A program made the position numbers and the translations under genes. The notes beneath the pieces are model-generated. The model worked only from the letters and a program-made list of their open reading frames with translations. It did not search any database and was not told the DNA's origin. Shown here in pieces: positions 14,161 to 24,560 of a stretch of 64,000 nucleotides of DNA. Origin of the DNA: Phaseolus vulgaris (lineage: Eukaryota > Streptophyta > Magnoliopsida > Fabales > Fabaceae); contig NC_023757.2 of assembly GCF_000499845.2 (NCBI RefSeq), positions 39,229,162 through 39,293,161 on the forward strand. Direction: 5' to 3'. Position 1 is the first letter of the stretch. Each line of letters starts with the position of its first letter.

Positions 14161-15806
14161 AAATAAATAAATAAATAATAAATTATTATTTTTTTAATAA
14201 TTTTAATTTTGAATGCATTAAAAAATAAATATTTTTAATGTTTAAAATAATTAGAAATATAATTAATGAATAAATAAATGAGTTTTTACAAAAAAAAAGT
14301 AATAAATTAAAAATGTTTAGTTTAAAATTATTTTTTTTAAAATGAAGAAAATAAAAAATTAAACTCTACAACAACATAAAAGTTGAATCTATAAACATAA
14401 ATTAGTATTTATTTTTATTATTATTGCTGATGTAATCATATTAATTTCAAGTAAAAAAATACAGAACATATTTATAAAAAAAAAAAAAAAGTCAATTAGT
14501 ATTAATTAATAGTGGACACATAAATAATATTGAAGTGTTTACCTAAATGCAAAATTCTAAAAAAAACTAATACAAATGTTACACTTATGCTTAAAAATGA
14601 GATCAAAAAATAAGTATAGTAAATAAAAACAGCAACAATAAAATAAAAACAAAAAATAGATATAAATAAAGAATGACAGAAAAAAAAAAACTAAAAACAT
14701 AAAAGATATAAAATAAAGGCAAAACAAAATAAGACAAAGATAAAAGATATAAAAAAAATTCAAACAAGATAAAGATAAGAGATATAAGGCGATATTAAAT
14801 AAGTATATGTTGATCATAAAAAGGAAAATAAATAAAAGATGATCATTCATTTGATATTTTCTTCAGTGGTACATTAAATAGTTTGTGCAAAATGAAACAT
14901 AATTAATGACGAGAATTGCACAATCCAGTAATTTTTTTTATAATTTTAATTTTGAATGTATTAAAAAAATATATTTTTAGTATTTAAAATAGTTAGAAAT
15001 ATAATTAATGAATAAAAACATAAATAGAAATAAATAAAGAATGGCAGAAAAAATAATAATAACTAGAAACATATTAAATTAATGATCATCTCTCATTTAT
15101 TTTCCTTTTTATGATCAACATATACTTATTTAGTATCGTCTTATATCTATTATATTTATCTTGTTTTGATTTATTTGTTTTTTTTATATCTTTTATCTTT
15201 ATCTTATTTTGTTTTTCCTTTATTTTATACCTTTTATGTTTTTAGTTATTATTATTTTTTCTGCAATCTTTATTTATTTATTTATGGTTTTTGTTTTTAT
15301 TTTATTGTTGTTGTTTTTATTTTCTAGACTTATTTATTTTTGCATTTTTTTCTTCTCATTTTTAAGCATTAAGTGTAACATTTGTATTAGTTTTTTTTAG
15401 AATTTTGCATTTAGGTAAACACTTCAATATTATTTATGTGTCCACTATTAATTAATACTAATTGACTTTGGTTTTTTAATAATTATGTCCTGTATTTTTT
15501 ACTTAAAATTAACATGATTATATCATTAATAATAATAAAAATAAATACTAATTTATGTTTATAGATTCAACTTTTATGTTGTTGTATAGTTTAATTTTTT
15601 ATTTTCTTCATTTTAAAAAAAAAATAATTTTAAACTAAACATTTTTAATTTATTACTTTTTTATTTTTATTTTGTAAAAATTCATTTATTTATTCATTAA
15701 TTATATTTCTAATTATTTTAAACATTAAAAATATTTATTTTTTAATGCATTCAAAAATTAAAATTATTAAAAAAATAATAATTTATTATTTATTTATTTA
15801 TTTTTA

Positions 15807-15946
15807 AAATGGTGCTAGATAGGGAAATAAAAAATAAAAGAGTGCTAGATAGAGAAATAAAAACAAAAGGGTGCTAGATAGGGAAATAAAAACAAAAAGG
15901 TACTAGATAAGGATATAAAGATATAAATGGTACTAGATAGGGAATT
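15807..15946. repeat. Tandem ~29-bp repeats, right end of foldback element
   Basis: Five imperfect copies containing ggtgctagatagggaaa, the reverse complement of the left-end set, form part of the terminal inverted repeat. Confidence 0.85.
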
Positions 15947-15962
15947 GAGCCAAAGATGTTAT

Positions 15963-18476
15963 AGCCGAAAATTAAGCTAATTATCTTTCCCTAAAACTAG
16001 TAATTAGTTATACATAAGTTATTACTTTGGAATTTCACACACTTCCACACGCATAAAAAAATCTGAATTCAAAAGCAAATAATGTTGATTAATAGAAACA
16101 CATGACTACAAAACTGTTCCTATCCTCAATTTATATAGTCATCCTTAATATATCTTACTTTCATTTTCTTTTTCTTTTTTTATGAGATTGAAGTTTACAA
16201 TCTCTTATAGATATAAGAAAATTCCTCTTTAAAGTTTGGATAAACACTCAAATAAATTTATTTAAAAAACAATTAAACTAATAAGGAACATCATATATCA
16301 TCTAGGTGTTGTGATATATGCATGACACTTGGATTAAGGCTCATTCATTTTCATTTATGTTTTGTTTTTGTATAGTTTATATTTAGGCTATGTGACACCT
16401 TAGAAATTTTAACTTACTAATTAAATAAATAATAATTTGATTGCATATATTAAGAATTTTTTGTATTAGTTCTGAGTTAATATTGAGTTTTTCTGTCCCT
16501 TGTTTTTTTTTATGTGATAGTTACTTTGTGGAAATTTAGGGCTTTAAAAATTAGTAATGAATTTCTAAAAAGTAAATTGTTAATGTACTGTATCAATTTG
16601 AACTTCTACCTTATTATCTTTAAAAATTTTAGAAATTTATTTTTAATTTCGAATTTTAAAATTTAAAATATAAAAAAATACAATTCAAAAATCAAAATTT
16701 CATATTCTTGAAAAGAAAAATCTAAATGTAAAATATACATTCTAAAAAATAAAATCCAGAATACAAAATCTGAAAATGCTTTCTAGAATTTTCCTTTTTA
16801 AATTAAAAAATGTGTTCTAAAAATCTAAATCAAAAATGTATTTCAGAAGAAGAGGACAATAAAAGTATTTTTTTTTATCTACACCTCTTTTTATCTAAGG
16901 TCGTTATTTTCCAATAATATTTTTGTCATTTTAATCACAATTGAGATTACACAAAGTTCTAGATAATTAATACTGATTCTTAGGAATAAGTTACATATTT
17001 ATCACTTTTAGTAGAAACAATTTTTTCATTTTTTACCTAATCTAACTAAACAAATTTAGGCACAAAAGTTGAATTAGCCACAAATGAACATTTCTTGTAT
17101 ATGCATCATTTTGGTTGGTTAAAGTTGCTTCTTAATCAACTAAAATAATCTTGATCTGGTTGGATTTTGAAAATAGAACCGTTTAGTCTGTTAAAACTTG
17201 ATTTTAGTTTACTAAAATCACTTAAACTTTTTAAGATTTGAAGTTTTTATTTTATTTTAGCTAATTAAAATACACTTTTAATTTACTAAAATTACTATTT
17301 AAAACATGAATTTTTTTAGAACTTAAATAAGTCTTCAATTTTTTACAAGAGTTTTTACACACTAAAAGCCACAGATCATAGAGTTGTTCTTTAAAGATTT
17401 AACGATCAATATCATACCTGTCTCTCTTATATTGAATATAATCTTTTACTACTGTTTTAAAAAATCTAAGCTAAAGTTTTTCATCTAATATTGTTCCAAT
17501 TGTTTTCTTTTTTGCAGTTTTTATTTCCTGATCAGTGAGTGTGTGTTTATGATAAAATTTCCTAAGTTGTGTTAGAAGATCTTGTAGGATTAAAAATATT
17601 TTAAGTTGTATTATTTTCTTAAGAGTCTCTCTTAAATTTTTGAAAATTAGTAAATTTTCTTAATTATAGTGATTAAACAAATGGATGTAGCCTTATTATT
17701 ATCATAGACCAATACAGTTTTTTTTTATGTTTTTCTAATATATTGTATTCTTTTGGAATTTAAAGAATATTAAATAGAACATCACCAAAACTAAAATTGT
17801 TTATGATTCTCGTATTGAATTTAAAGTTATCAAAAACTATTCTTCATTTTGAAATGAATTGGATTCTAAAAACATATATTTGAAGGTAATAATAAGCATT
17901 TCCTTACAAGAATTCAAATGTATTCCAATTATAAGTTACCATTATAAAATATAATTATAAATGAATTTGTTGATTTTATTAAAATACTTTGAACTTCAAG
18001 CACCATTAGACATAGACTTGAATACCATATAGTAACACACTATGTTTTAATATGGAGAAAGAAAATTTTTATATGATTTAATGAAATTATGATGAAAAAA
18101 AATTGATGGATGATTCTCATGCACAACTTAAAAAATGTTTTATCTAATGGATTCAATTGACATTCATACTATTCTACCAGTTAAAATTGTTGATTTGTCT
18201 TATTTTTCTTTATTATTGTCATCTACACCAATTAAAAAACACTATGTCTAAATATTGAAAAAAAATAAAAATTATAAGATTTAATGAAATAATGATGGAA
18301 AGAATCAATGAATCATCCTTACACATAGTCTAAGACTTCTGAATATTTTATCTATTGGCTCCACTAAAATCACTGCACTAGTGTAATGTTGCACTAGTTA
18401 AAATTGTCGACTTGCCTCACTGTTCTTTATTCTTGCCCTCAACATCAGTTAAAACACATTTATGTCTAAATATTAA
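15963..18476. other. AT-rich intergenic region, no gene seen
   Basis: No open frame of note and no recognised family motif. The last five bases (attaa, 18472-18476) are the left target-site duplication of the gypsy element. Confidence 0.6.
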
Positions 18477-18841
18477 TGTCCTAGTAGGAGTCGATTATCT
18501 GAATGGACATATAGGGAACTCAGTCATTCGGTCATTCTCCATAATTAATAATTAAAGTCAAAGACAGGTTAATGATAATAAAACATGGTTAAAGAGATAT
18601 TGGACCTGCGCTAAATCAGCGTGGAGTACAAAGCCTAATAGAAAAGTATAAATAGAGGTAGACCTCATGACAAAAGGTAATGACATTTCTAGTTATGAAC
18701 CTCTAGACATATTACCACTCTCAAATGACTTGAGTGTTAGAGTGTCTTTGCAGGTATCCCACCTTTCGGATCTGACAGGCGGACGACAACAAAAGATAGA
18801 AGGACACTCGCTAGGGGATATTCGATCTCATTGTAATAACA
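18477..18841 (+). repeat. 5' LTR of the gypsy element
   Basis: It matches 23100-23463 over its whole length, begins TG and ends CA. A TATA-like tataaatag lies at about 18647-18655, inside the LTR as expected for the element promoter. Confidence 0.88.
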
Positions 18842-18998
18842 TTTTGGCATCCACCGTGAGACCGAAAGAAAAACCTATCAAGAAATCGCATGGTATCCAC
18901 ACGAAGCATGATAGGAAACGACAGAAAGAATGAAGTGTGGTCCTCAATCGATCCGATGACCTTGATGCTAGAAATAAATAAAAAAAGAGTTTAAGGAC

Positions 18999-19805
18999 AT
19001 GAAACAGAAGAACGCGAAGGAAATAGGAGATTTAAAGGCCGAGAATCGAATGATGATGAAGAAATTGGAGTTTGGGCACACCCCGACGACCGAAAAGAAT
19101 GTTGGAAGCCGAAGACATACTGAACACAAAACCCAAACATGTGTAGAAGGAGAATACAACTCACGGGCGAGTTGCACCATTTACACAGCCTCAGGGGGAA
19201 TCGTGGGTATGTCGTCCCGGAGGCACCCCTTCACCGAAGCAATCACGAAAGTGTCTTTATTGGCAACTTGGAAAAGCCCGACAATAAATAAGTATGACAT
19301 CGACACAAATCTCGATGAACATGTTGACACTTATGTCACCCAAATTAGCTTATACATAACCATTGATGATTTGTTATGTTGAGTGTTCCCCACTTCTCTG
19401 AAGGGAACCGCACTAAATTGGTTCACTCGCTTGCCACCAGCTTCTCTGAAGGCCCAGTTCGCCACAAGCAAACCCCATCACCTCACCTCCCTCGCTTTGG
19501 TTAACATACGGCAGGAGAGAACTAAGACACTACGTTCATTTATGAACAAGATCGAAAAGATAACCCTCAATATTCGAGACCTTAGTCCAGAAGTCGCACT
19601 ACATCACCTGGTGACCTCTCTTAAACCAGGTCTATTCTCTGACAACTTATATATAAAACCAGTGGGAAGCATGGACGAGCTGAGGCAAAGAGTTGTGAAA
19701 TTCATGCAATTGGAAGAAATGCGAGAGTTCAAGACAAAGCTAACGAACAATGTCAATAACCAAAAAGTCGAGAGGGGGGTACCCGGCAGTGTGCGACCGC
19801 CCTAA
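18999..19805 (+). pseudogene. gag remnant of the gypsy element
   Basis: The frame reads as a plant Ty3/gypsy Gag, with landmarks such as HPFTEAITKV, FPTSLKGTALNWFTRLPP and FATSKPHHLTSLALVNIRQE, then SPEVALHHLVTSL and MDELRQR. A single in-frame TGA at 19380-19382 interrupts it where the family usually has Arg, compatible with one C-to-T change. Compared with the usual Gag, a stretch of roughly 15-25 residues is missing after the TRLPP motif. The frame ends in basic residues without a recognisable zinc knuckle. It is not expected to make a working capsid protein. Confidence 0.85.
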
Positions 19806-19907
19806 AAGCCCAAAGAACTCTCGAGAACACTTCGATTCTCACACTACACCCCTCTAACGGTAAGACGGTCTAGAATATTGGAGGAATCTTTGAATGCCGA
19901 CTAAACC

Positions 19908-20066
19908 GAGGTCATTCCTCCTGGGAGACTTGGTACTGAGAGCAAAGGGGGAGGCCCACAAAGACAAGACTCAAGGAAAGTTCGTCGTGAATTGGGAAGG
20001 GCCGTTCCGAATCACCGAAGACCTAGGTAACAGAGCATACAGCCTGGAAAATTTAAACGAGTACTA
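19908..20066 (+). pseudogene. Integrase C-terminal remnant of the gypsy element
   Basis: The plus-strand frame reads GDLVLRAKGEA, then GKFVVNWEGPFRITEDLG and AYSLENLNE. This is the end of a Ty3/gypsy polyprotein after the integrase core (GDLVLR...WEGPF...YxL). The sequence between gag and this point lacks about 3 kb of pol, showing a large internal deletion. Confidence 0.8.
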
Positions 20067-20653
20067 AGTTTAAGGAAATATTTTGCCAACTCTTTTACGT
20101 TTGCTCCTTCCCTTTCTTTCAACATTGAACCCATGCGCTTCTCGAGAACAATAGCACGAGTACTTAGTTTGAGGAAAGAGTTCGCCAACTCAGTCATAAA
20201 CGCCAACATAAAAAGCTTCTTCTCAGCCAAATTCAAAGGTATTGAAACCTTTTCACTCAAGTATAGCTCGCGATCGAGGAAGCCTTTTGCCGAGCTAGAG
20301 CCGGTATCAACACGAACCTTCTTATAGATCTCCCGGATGAGGACCTGTTGGAGTGAGGACGAGAGAATTTCTTTCGTTTCTTCTCTCGATGAGGCTTCCT
20401 CGAGCTTGGGTTATTAGGAAGGGGGGAAGGGACATCCTTTGCCAAAACGGTTTGCAAAAGAGTCGCTGCTTCGGGCTGAATGGTCAGACCCTAGCCGAAA
20501 CTGGCCTTTCGCTACTTCAGAAGTTCTTTCAGAAAATGCTTGCTATCACGGGAAGCGTGAGAAGTCATAATGGCTGCAAAATGCTAAAGTAAAAAAACAG
20601 AGTATCAATAAAGACAAAAACGCGTAAAAGTAAACAAAATCATACCCACAATG

Positions 20654-21541
20654 TCAAGAAGCCGAGTGAGCGACAAGAAAACCTGTAGCAGCAACCGAGT
20701 AGGGATTTTGCAGAGGAGTTTGTCTAAAATTGACAAGGTTTCCAGGTCCTCGCGGGTCAGTGATGACCTCAACCATGTACAAAAACGTGCAGGATCGCGT
20801 GTCCAATAAAAGGGAAAGTGTGGAGCGTCGTCGTCGTAAAAAATTGACGACCCTCCTCCCCAACCACAACCTTAAAGAAGTTCACTTGAAGTTTTTGTAA
20901 GAAGAAGTAAATGGAGTCAACAAGCACAACCTTGGTTGGCTAACAAGGGACAACGATCCTACTTGGCAACCCGACCTCGTACCATACATAGTTAGAAAGA
21001 CTTGAGGGGTGGGATTTAAATTGAGATAAAGACATAAAAGCTGAAAAGTATGGATATAAGTCCATCTATTCGGATGAAGCTTTGAAGGTGCCACATTCAA
21101 GGCACGCAACACGTCGACGGTAAAAGTATCAAAAGGAAAACGGACGTGGACGTTGATTATTAAGCAAGAATAAAATAAAAAATATTCACCCAAAGAATCA
21201 AACCCTAAACACACGACATCAGATGGCACAAACCTTCAGAGCGAAACAACCCCATCCGGCGACTCGGGGTCTAACATATCTATATTGACGCTAAAAGATT
21301 TAAGCGACGTAGTAGTTTCAAATTGGGAAGTATGTTTTAGCACACTCGGATCCACCCAGGCATACTGAGGAAGTCGGCGAGGTAGAAGGTCTCGTTTTGC
21401 GGCACCCTCAACGGGGATAACCGAGAGGCGAATGTCCTCAGGTAGCCCACCCACACTAGCTTCGTCGCTAATATGGGAAGACTCTGAACTAGAGGCTTTT
21501 GAGGCTGTCTCCGAAAGATGGGCAACGTCGCGTGGAAGCAT
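20654..21541 (-). pseudogene. Antisense extra ORF of Tat-type gypsy element (Transposase_28-like), degraded
   Basis: Reading leftward, one frame runs 21541-21236 and continues in 21229-20882, with landmarks PFDTFTVDVLRALNVAPSKL, HPNRWTYIHTFQLLC and LTPFTSSYKNFK. A frame-shifted continuation follows at about 20870-20700 (FFKVVVGEEG, FPFYWTRDPARF). These resemble the 'putative gypsy type transposon' domain of plants, known as an additional ORF in antisense orientation downstream of pol in Tat-lineage elements. Stops and frameshifts break it. Further minus-strand fragments rich in Lys/Arg and Leu at about 20012-20457 may be the rest of its C-terminus. Lineage assignment is from memory of the family layout. 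Confidence 0.65.
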
Positions 21542-21683
21542 ACTTTCGAGAACCCTAGAACCCGACAGGTCGAACTACCAAACAAGGAAGAAGACATGGT
21601 TACCTCAAAGCTCTTTTAAAAACGTGGTGGTATGTTGGAGAAGAAAGGATAATGAGAAAGAATCAGGAAAATCAGGGGACCAC

Positions 21684-22858
21684 TGATGAGCATATATTTA
21701 TTCACACTCACTAGCCTTATTCATAGATTATTGGACTATAATAATAAATAAATCCATTGTTTTAATTAATATTCTTATAATTGGGTTTATTTGGGCCTTA
21801 ACTATTATTATTGTTAATTTTGTGTTTTTAGAGTAAATTTTTCGGAGGAAGCATCTACCTTTGTGAATGGGCCAAATATGCAAAAATCCAAGTTGCTTCT
21901 TGAACCAAAACAGAAAAAATATTATGAGGAGAAGAAAGAGAAAATAAAAGCTACAAGATTCCAGAAACAGAATTGGAAGCAAATCTTCTGCAAAATAAAA
22001 AGAATTATGGAAAGTAAAATTGTTTACAAAATCTAAACTGCAATATTTTCCCAAGATCCTTGGAGCAGAAAAGCCTATAAAAGGACACAAGCATAAAGGA
22101 GAGAAGGGAGAGCTTCATAGGGTTTTCTTAGTTTATTTTCTTCTTAGTAATTCTTTTGTTTTGCCTCCGCATGGAAGGCTAAACCTTTTTGGTTGATTCT
22201 TTTGTAATTCCCCATTGAGTTCTGAGGTTTTGTTCCAATAAAAGTTTCGATTTTTAATTCTCTATAACAGTTGTTTTTATTGTCTAATCTCCTGGAAAAC
22301 TGGTTTTTGTGTTGAACGCATGATTGAGAGTCTTCCTTATCTTAAACTTTGGTTTCTTAGTTAGTTCGCATTGTTCTAATTAATTTCTTGGGCGCATGAT
22401 TCAAGGGAGAGGAGGTAAGCATTCCCATGGAGTATACGCATGGAACAAAGTGGGTATTGATTAAACTAGTAGACGCATGCTTTACTAGTGAGTTTCAGTT
22501 GAATCAGATCGGCGCATGTTCAATCTGGTCTGTTGGAGGATTGAGAAAAGATTAATCTTTAGAGAACCTGTGAAGAATTCAATGGTGGAAGAACTTGGGA
22601 TCAACCGCTTTTTATTTGCTATTTTAATTTCTTTTATATTTTTTGCACAACTATCTCAAACCCCCTTTTCATCTTTATTGTTATTGCTAACTTTTATTGC
22701 TTGCAGATAGATTTTAAACCCTGATCAACTGATTTTACTATTGGATTCGTTGGGAGACGACTTGGGGACATTTGTCCACAATTATACTATTATCTCTCTA
22801 GTGTTAGACAAGTCTACGTTAGAATCATATTAATTTGACAGCAAAACGACAGCTATCA
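21684..22858 (+). mobile_element. Nested LTR-like insertion (probable solo LTR)
   Basis: The segment starts TGATGAGCATATATT and ends GACAGCTATCA, a TG...CA structure with short inverted ends. It sits between the antisense ORF and the 3' LTR of the gypsy host. Inside are a TATA box (cctataaaagga near 22075) and an aataaaa-type signal near 22239, as in an LTR. No coding region is seen. A target-site duplication is not clean (flanks accac and cacta), so exact ends are uncertain by a few bases. No second LTR was found in the window. Confidence 0.5.
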
Positions 22859-23099
22859 CACTACACATATTTATAGACTAAGGAGTTGCATCGAAATACG
22901 AACCATCGAACAAATTTGACCCATTAGATCAAAACAAAGGAATGAACCAGATCAAGTGATGATTCGCAAAGTTGACAAGACACGTCAGCCATGCGTCAGA
23001 GCCACACACGGAGTTCCAGAATCCCCAAGCACACGGTTCAATACGCGAGAATCTAAAAGACTTTTCGCCTCAACAAGGAGGCTCAAGCCTGGGGGTCTG

Positions 23100-23463
23100 T
23101 GTCCTAGTAGGAGCTAATTACCCAAATGGGCGGTTAGGGAATTCGATCATTCAATCATTCTCCCTAATTAATGATTAAAGTCAAAGACAGGTTAAGGATA
23201 ATAAAACATGGTTAAAGAGATATTGGGCCTGCACTAAACCGCGTGGAATACAAAGCCCAATAGAAAAGTATAAATAGAGGTAGACTTCATGACAAAAGGT
23301 AATGACATTTCTAGTTTTGAACCTTTAGACATAATACCACTCTCAACTGACTTAAGCGTTAGAGTGTCTTTGTAGGTATCTCACCTTTCGAATCTGAAGG
23401 GCGAACGACAACATAAGATAGAAGGACACTCGCCAGAAGATATTCAGTCTCATTTTAAGAACA
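23100..23463 (+). repeat. 3' LTR of the gypsy element
   Basis: Pairs with 18477-18841. The G-rich tract ggctcaagcctggggg just upstream serves as the polypurine-like tract. It is followed by attga, the mutated right-hand target duplication. Confidence 0.88.
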
Positions 23464-24560
23464 ATTGATAAAGAAACAAATCTCATTATAAGAACAATTG
23501 ATAAAGAAACAAATTTCATAAAGTTAATACATCAAAGTAACATCGTTGTACTACTACAACGTTGCAAAAAGTAAAAATTTATAATTCTTCTTTATCCTTG
23601 TCATCTTCACCTATTGAACTTAATCTCACTATCACTATGTAGAGGTTGTACCATTACTTTCGAAACCATGTTATCTTTTGTTCACCCATCACATTATTTG
23701 ATTTTGGTTGGAAAAGGAACTTAAATAATGACTCTACCAACAATAGATCAAGTAGACAACAACTCACATGAAAAAGAAGAGAATCAAAAGAAAACTCAAT
23801 CTAAAGACTATACAGAAACCTAAAGAGTTATTATCTCACTATTATTTGTTATAAATTATACAAAATACTAAAACTTACGCTTTCATTCAATAAATATCAT
23901 ACCAAACACTACAAAATATGAAGAACTAGAGAATTATTATCATACTTTTATTAGTGAAAGATCATAATAATACCTAAAATGTTATTATTGAAATTTTGTT
24001 AGTTAAATAATATACGAAGAATGACAAAATCATTATCATACTTTTATTGATAGACCAAATTAATATAGTCATAATATTGTCATAATTTTATTAAATAGAG
24101 ATATTGCGATAGAACAGTCAAATTATAAATTTAAATTTAAGAAATCAACCTAAAATATAAATAAATGAACAAATTATATTTTAGCATTTTCTTTTTCTCT
24201 TAATTTCCGTTTTAATGTTTCCAGAGTCAATTGAAAAGTAGCTTATCCGAAGAAGCAAAATTGCGATGAGGTATTGGATTGGTTGGACGGCAGAGAATAA
24301 GAGTAAATCCACCTTAAAAAGTTAAATAAGAAAAGAAAAAAGTTAAAGTCAATGCGGTAATTCCATATTCATCTGACTTTCTTTCTTCAGACAAATCAAA
24401 CCGTTCATGTCCTTCTAACCACCTTCAACTAATCACCACAGTAACTTTATTTATTTTTATTTGTTTTTATCACTATCAGACAAAAGGTCACAGGATCAAC
24501 GCTTCGGATTCTGATTAAACCCAACAAGCCCACGAGTCTCACGCTTTTCACACTCTCCCG
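23464..24560. other. Intergenic region with SYT5 promoter and 5' UTR at its right end
   Basis: The sequence is AT-rich up to about 24220 and then less so toward the gene, as expected for a promoter and leader. No clear TATA box was recognised. Nothing else is seen. Confidence 0.5.

Larger units (their letters stand above)
14013..15951. mobile_element. Mutator-like foldback element with ~0.84-0.87 kb inverted arms
   Basis: The element begins GGCTCAATTCCCTATC and ends with its complement GATAGGGAATTGAGCC. It is flanked by a 10-bp direct repeat, aagatgttat, at 14003-14012 and 15953-15962; one extra a sits at 15952. The left arm runs about 14013-14847 and the right arm about 15081-15951, matching as inverted repeats to the inner ends (gatgatcatt / aatgatcatc). 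The outer 140 bp of each arm hold about five tandem copies of a 29-30 bp unit containing ccctatctagcaccc. A loop of about 230 bp remains. Target duplications of 9-10 bp with long terminal inverted repeats are characteristic of Mutator-like elements. No transposase is present, so this is non-autonomous. The hydrophobic open frames at 14557-14850 and 15209-15400 are low-complexity readings of the arms, not genes. Confidence 0.8.
18477..23463 (+). mobile_element. Decayed Ty3/gypsy LTR retrotransposon, Tat lineage, internally deleted
   Basis: Two LTRs of 365 and 364 bp bound the element and start TGTCCTAGTAGGAG and end AACA. The target duplication is attaa on the left and attga on the right. A primer-binding-like stretch, tggcatccaccgtgag, starts 3 bases after the 5' LTR, and a G-rich tract precedes the 3' LTR. 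Internal order: gag remnant, integrase C-terminal remnant, antisense extra ORF, nested LTR-like insertion, 3' LTR. Protease, reverse transcriptase, RNase H and most of integrase are missing, so the copy is non-autonomous. The LTRs differ at about 45 positions by hand count (about 12%), mostly transitions, which points to an old and probably once-methylated copy. Confidence 0.88.

Noticed and set aside
14557..15400. Hydrophobic 'membrane protein' open frames at 14557-14850 (minus) and 15209-15400 (plus)
   Set aside because: They are the same low-complexity AT-rich sequence in the two arms of the foldback element; both end in the identical CNICISFF, as expected for inverted copies.
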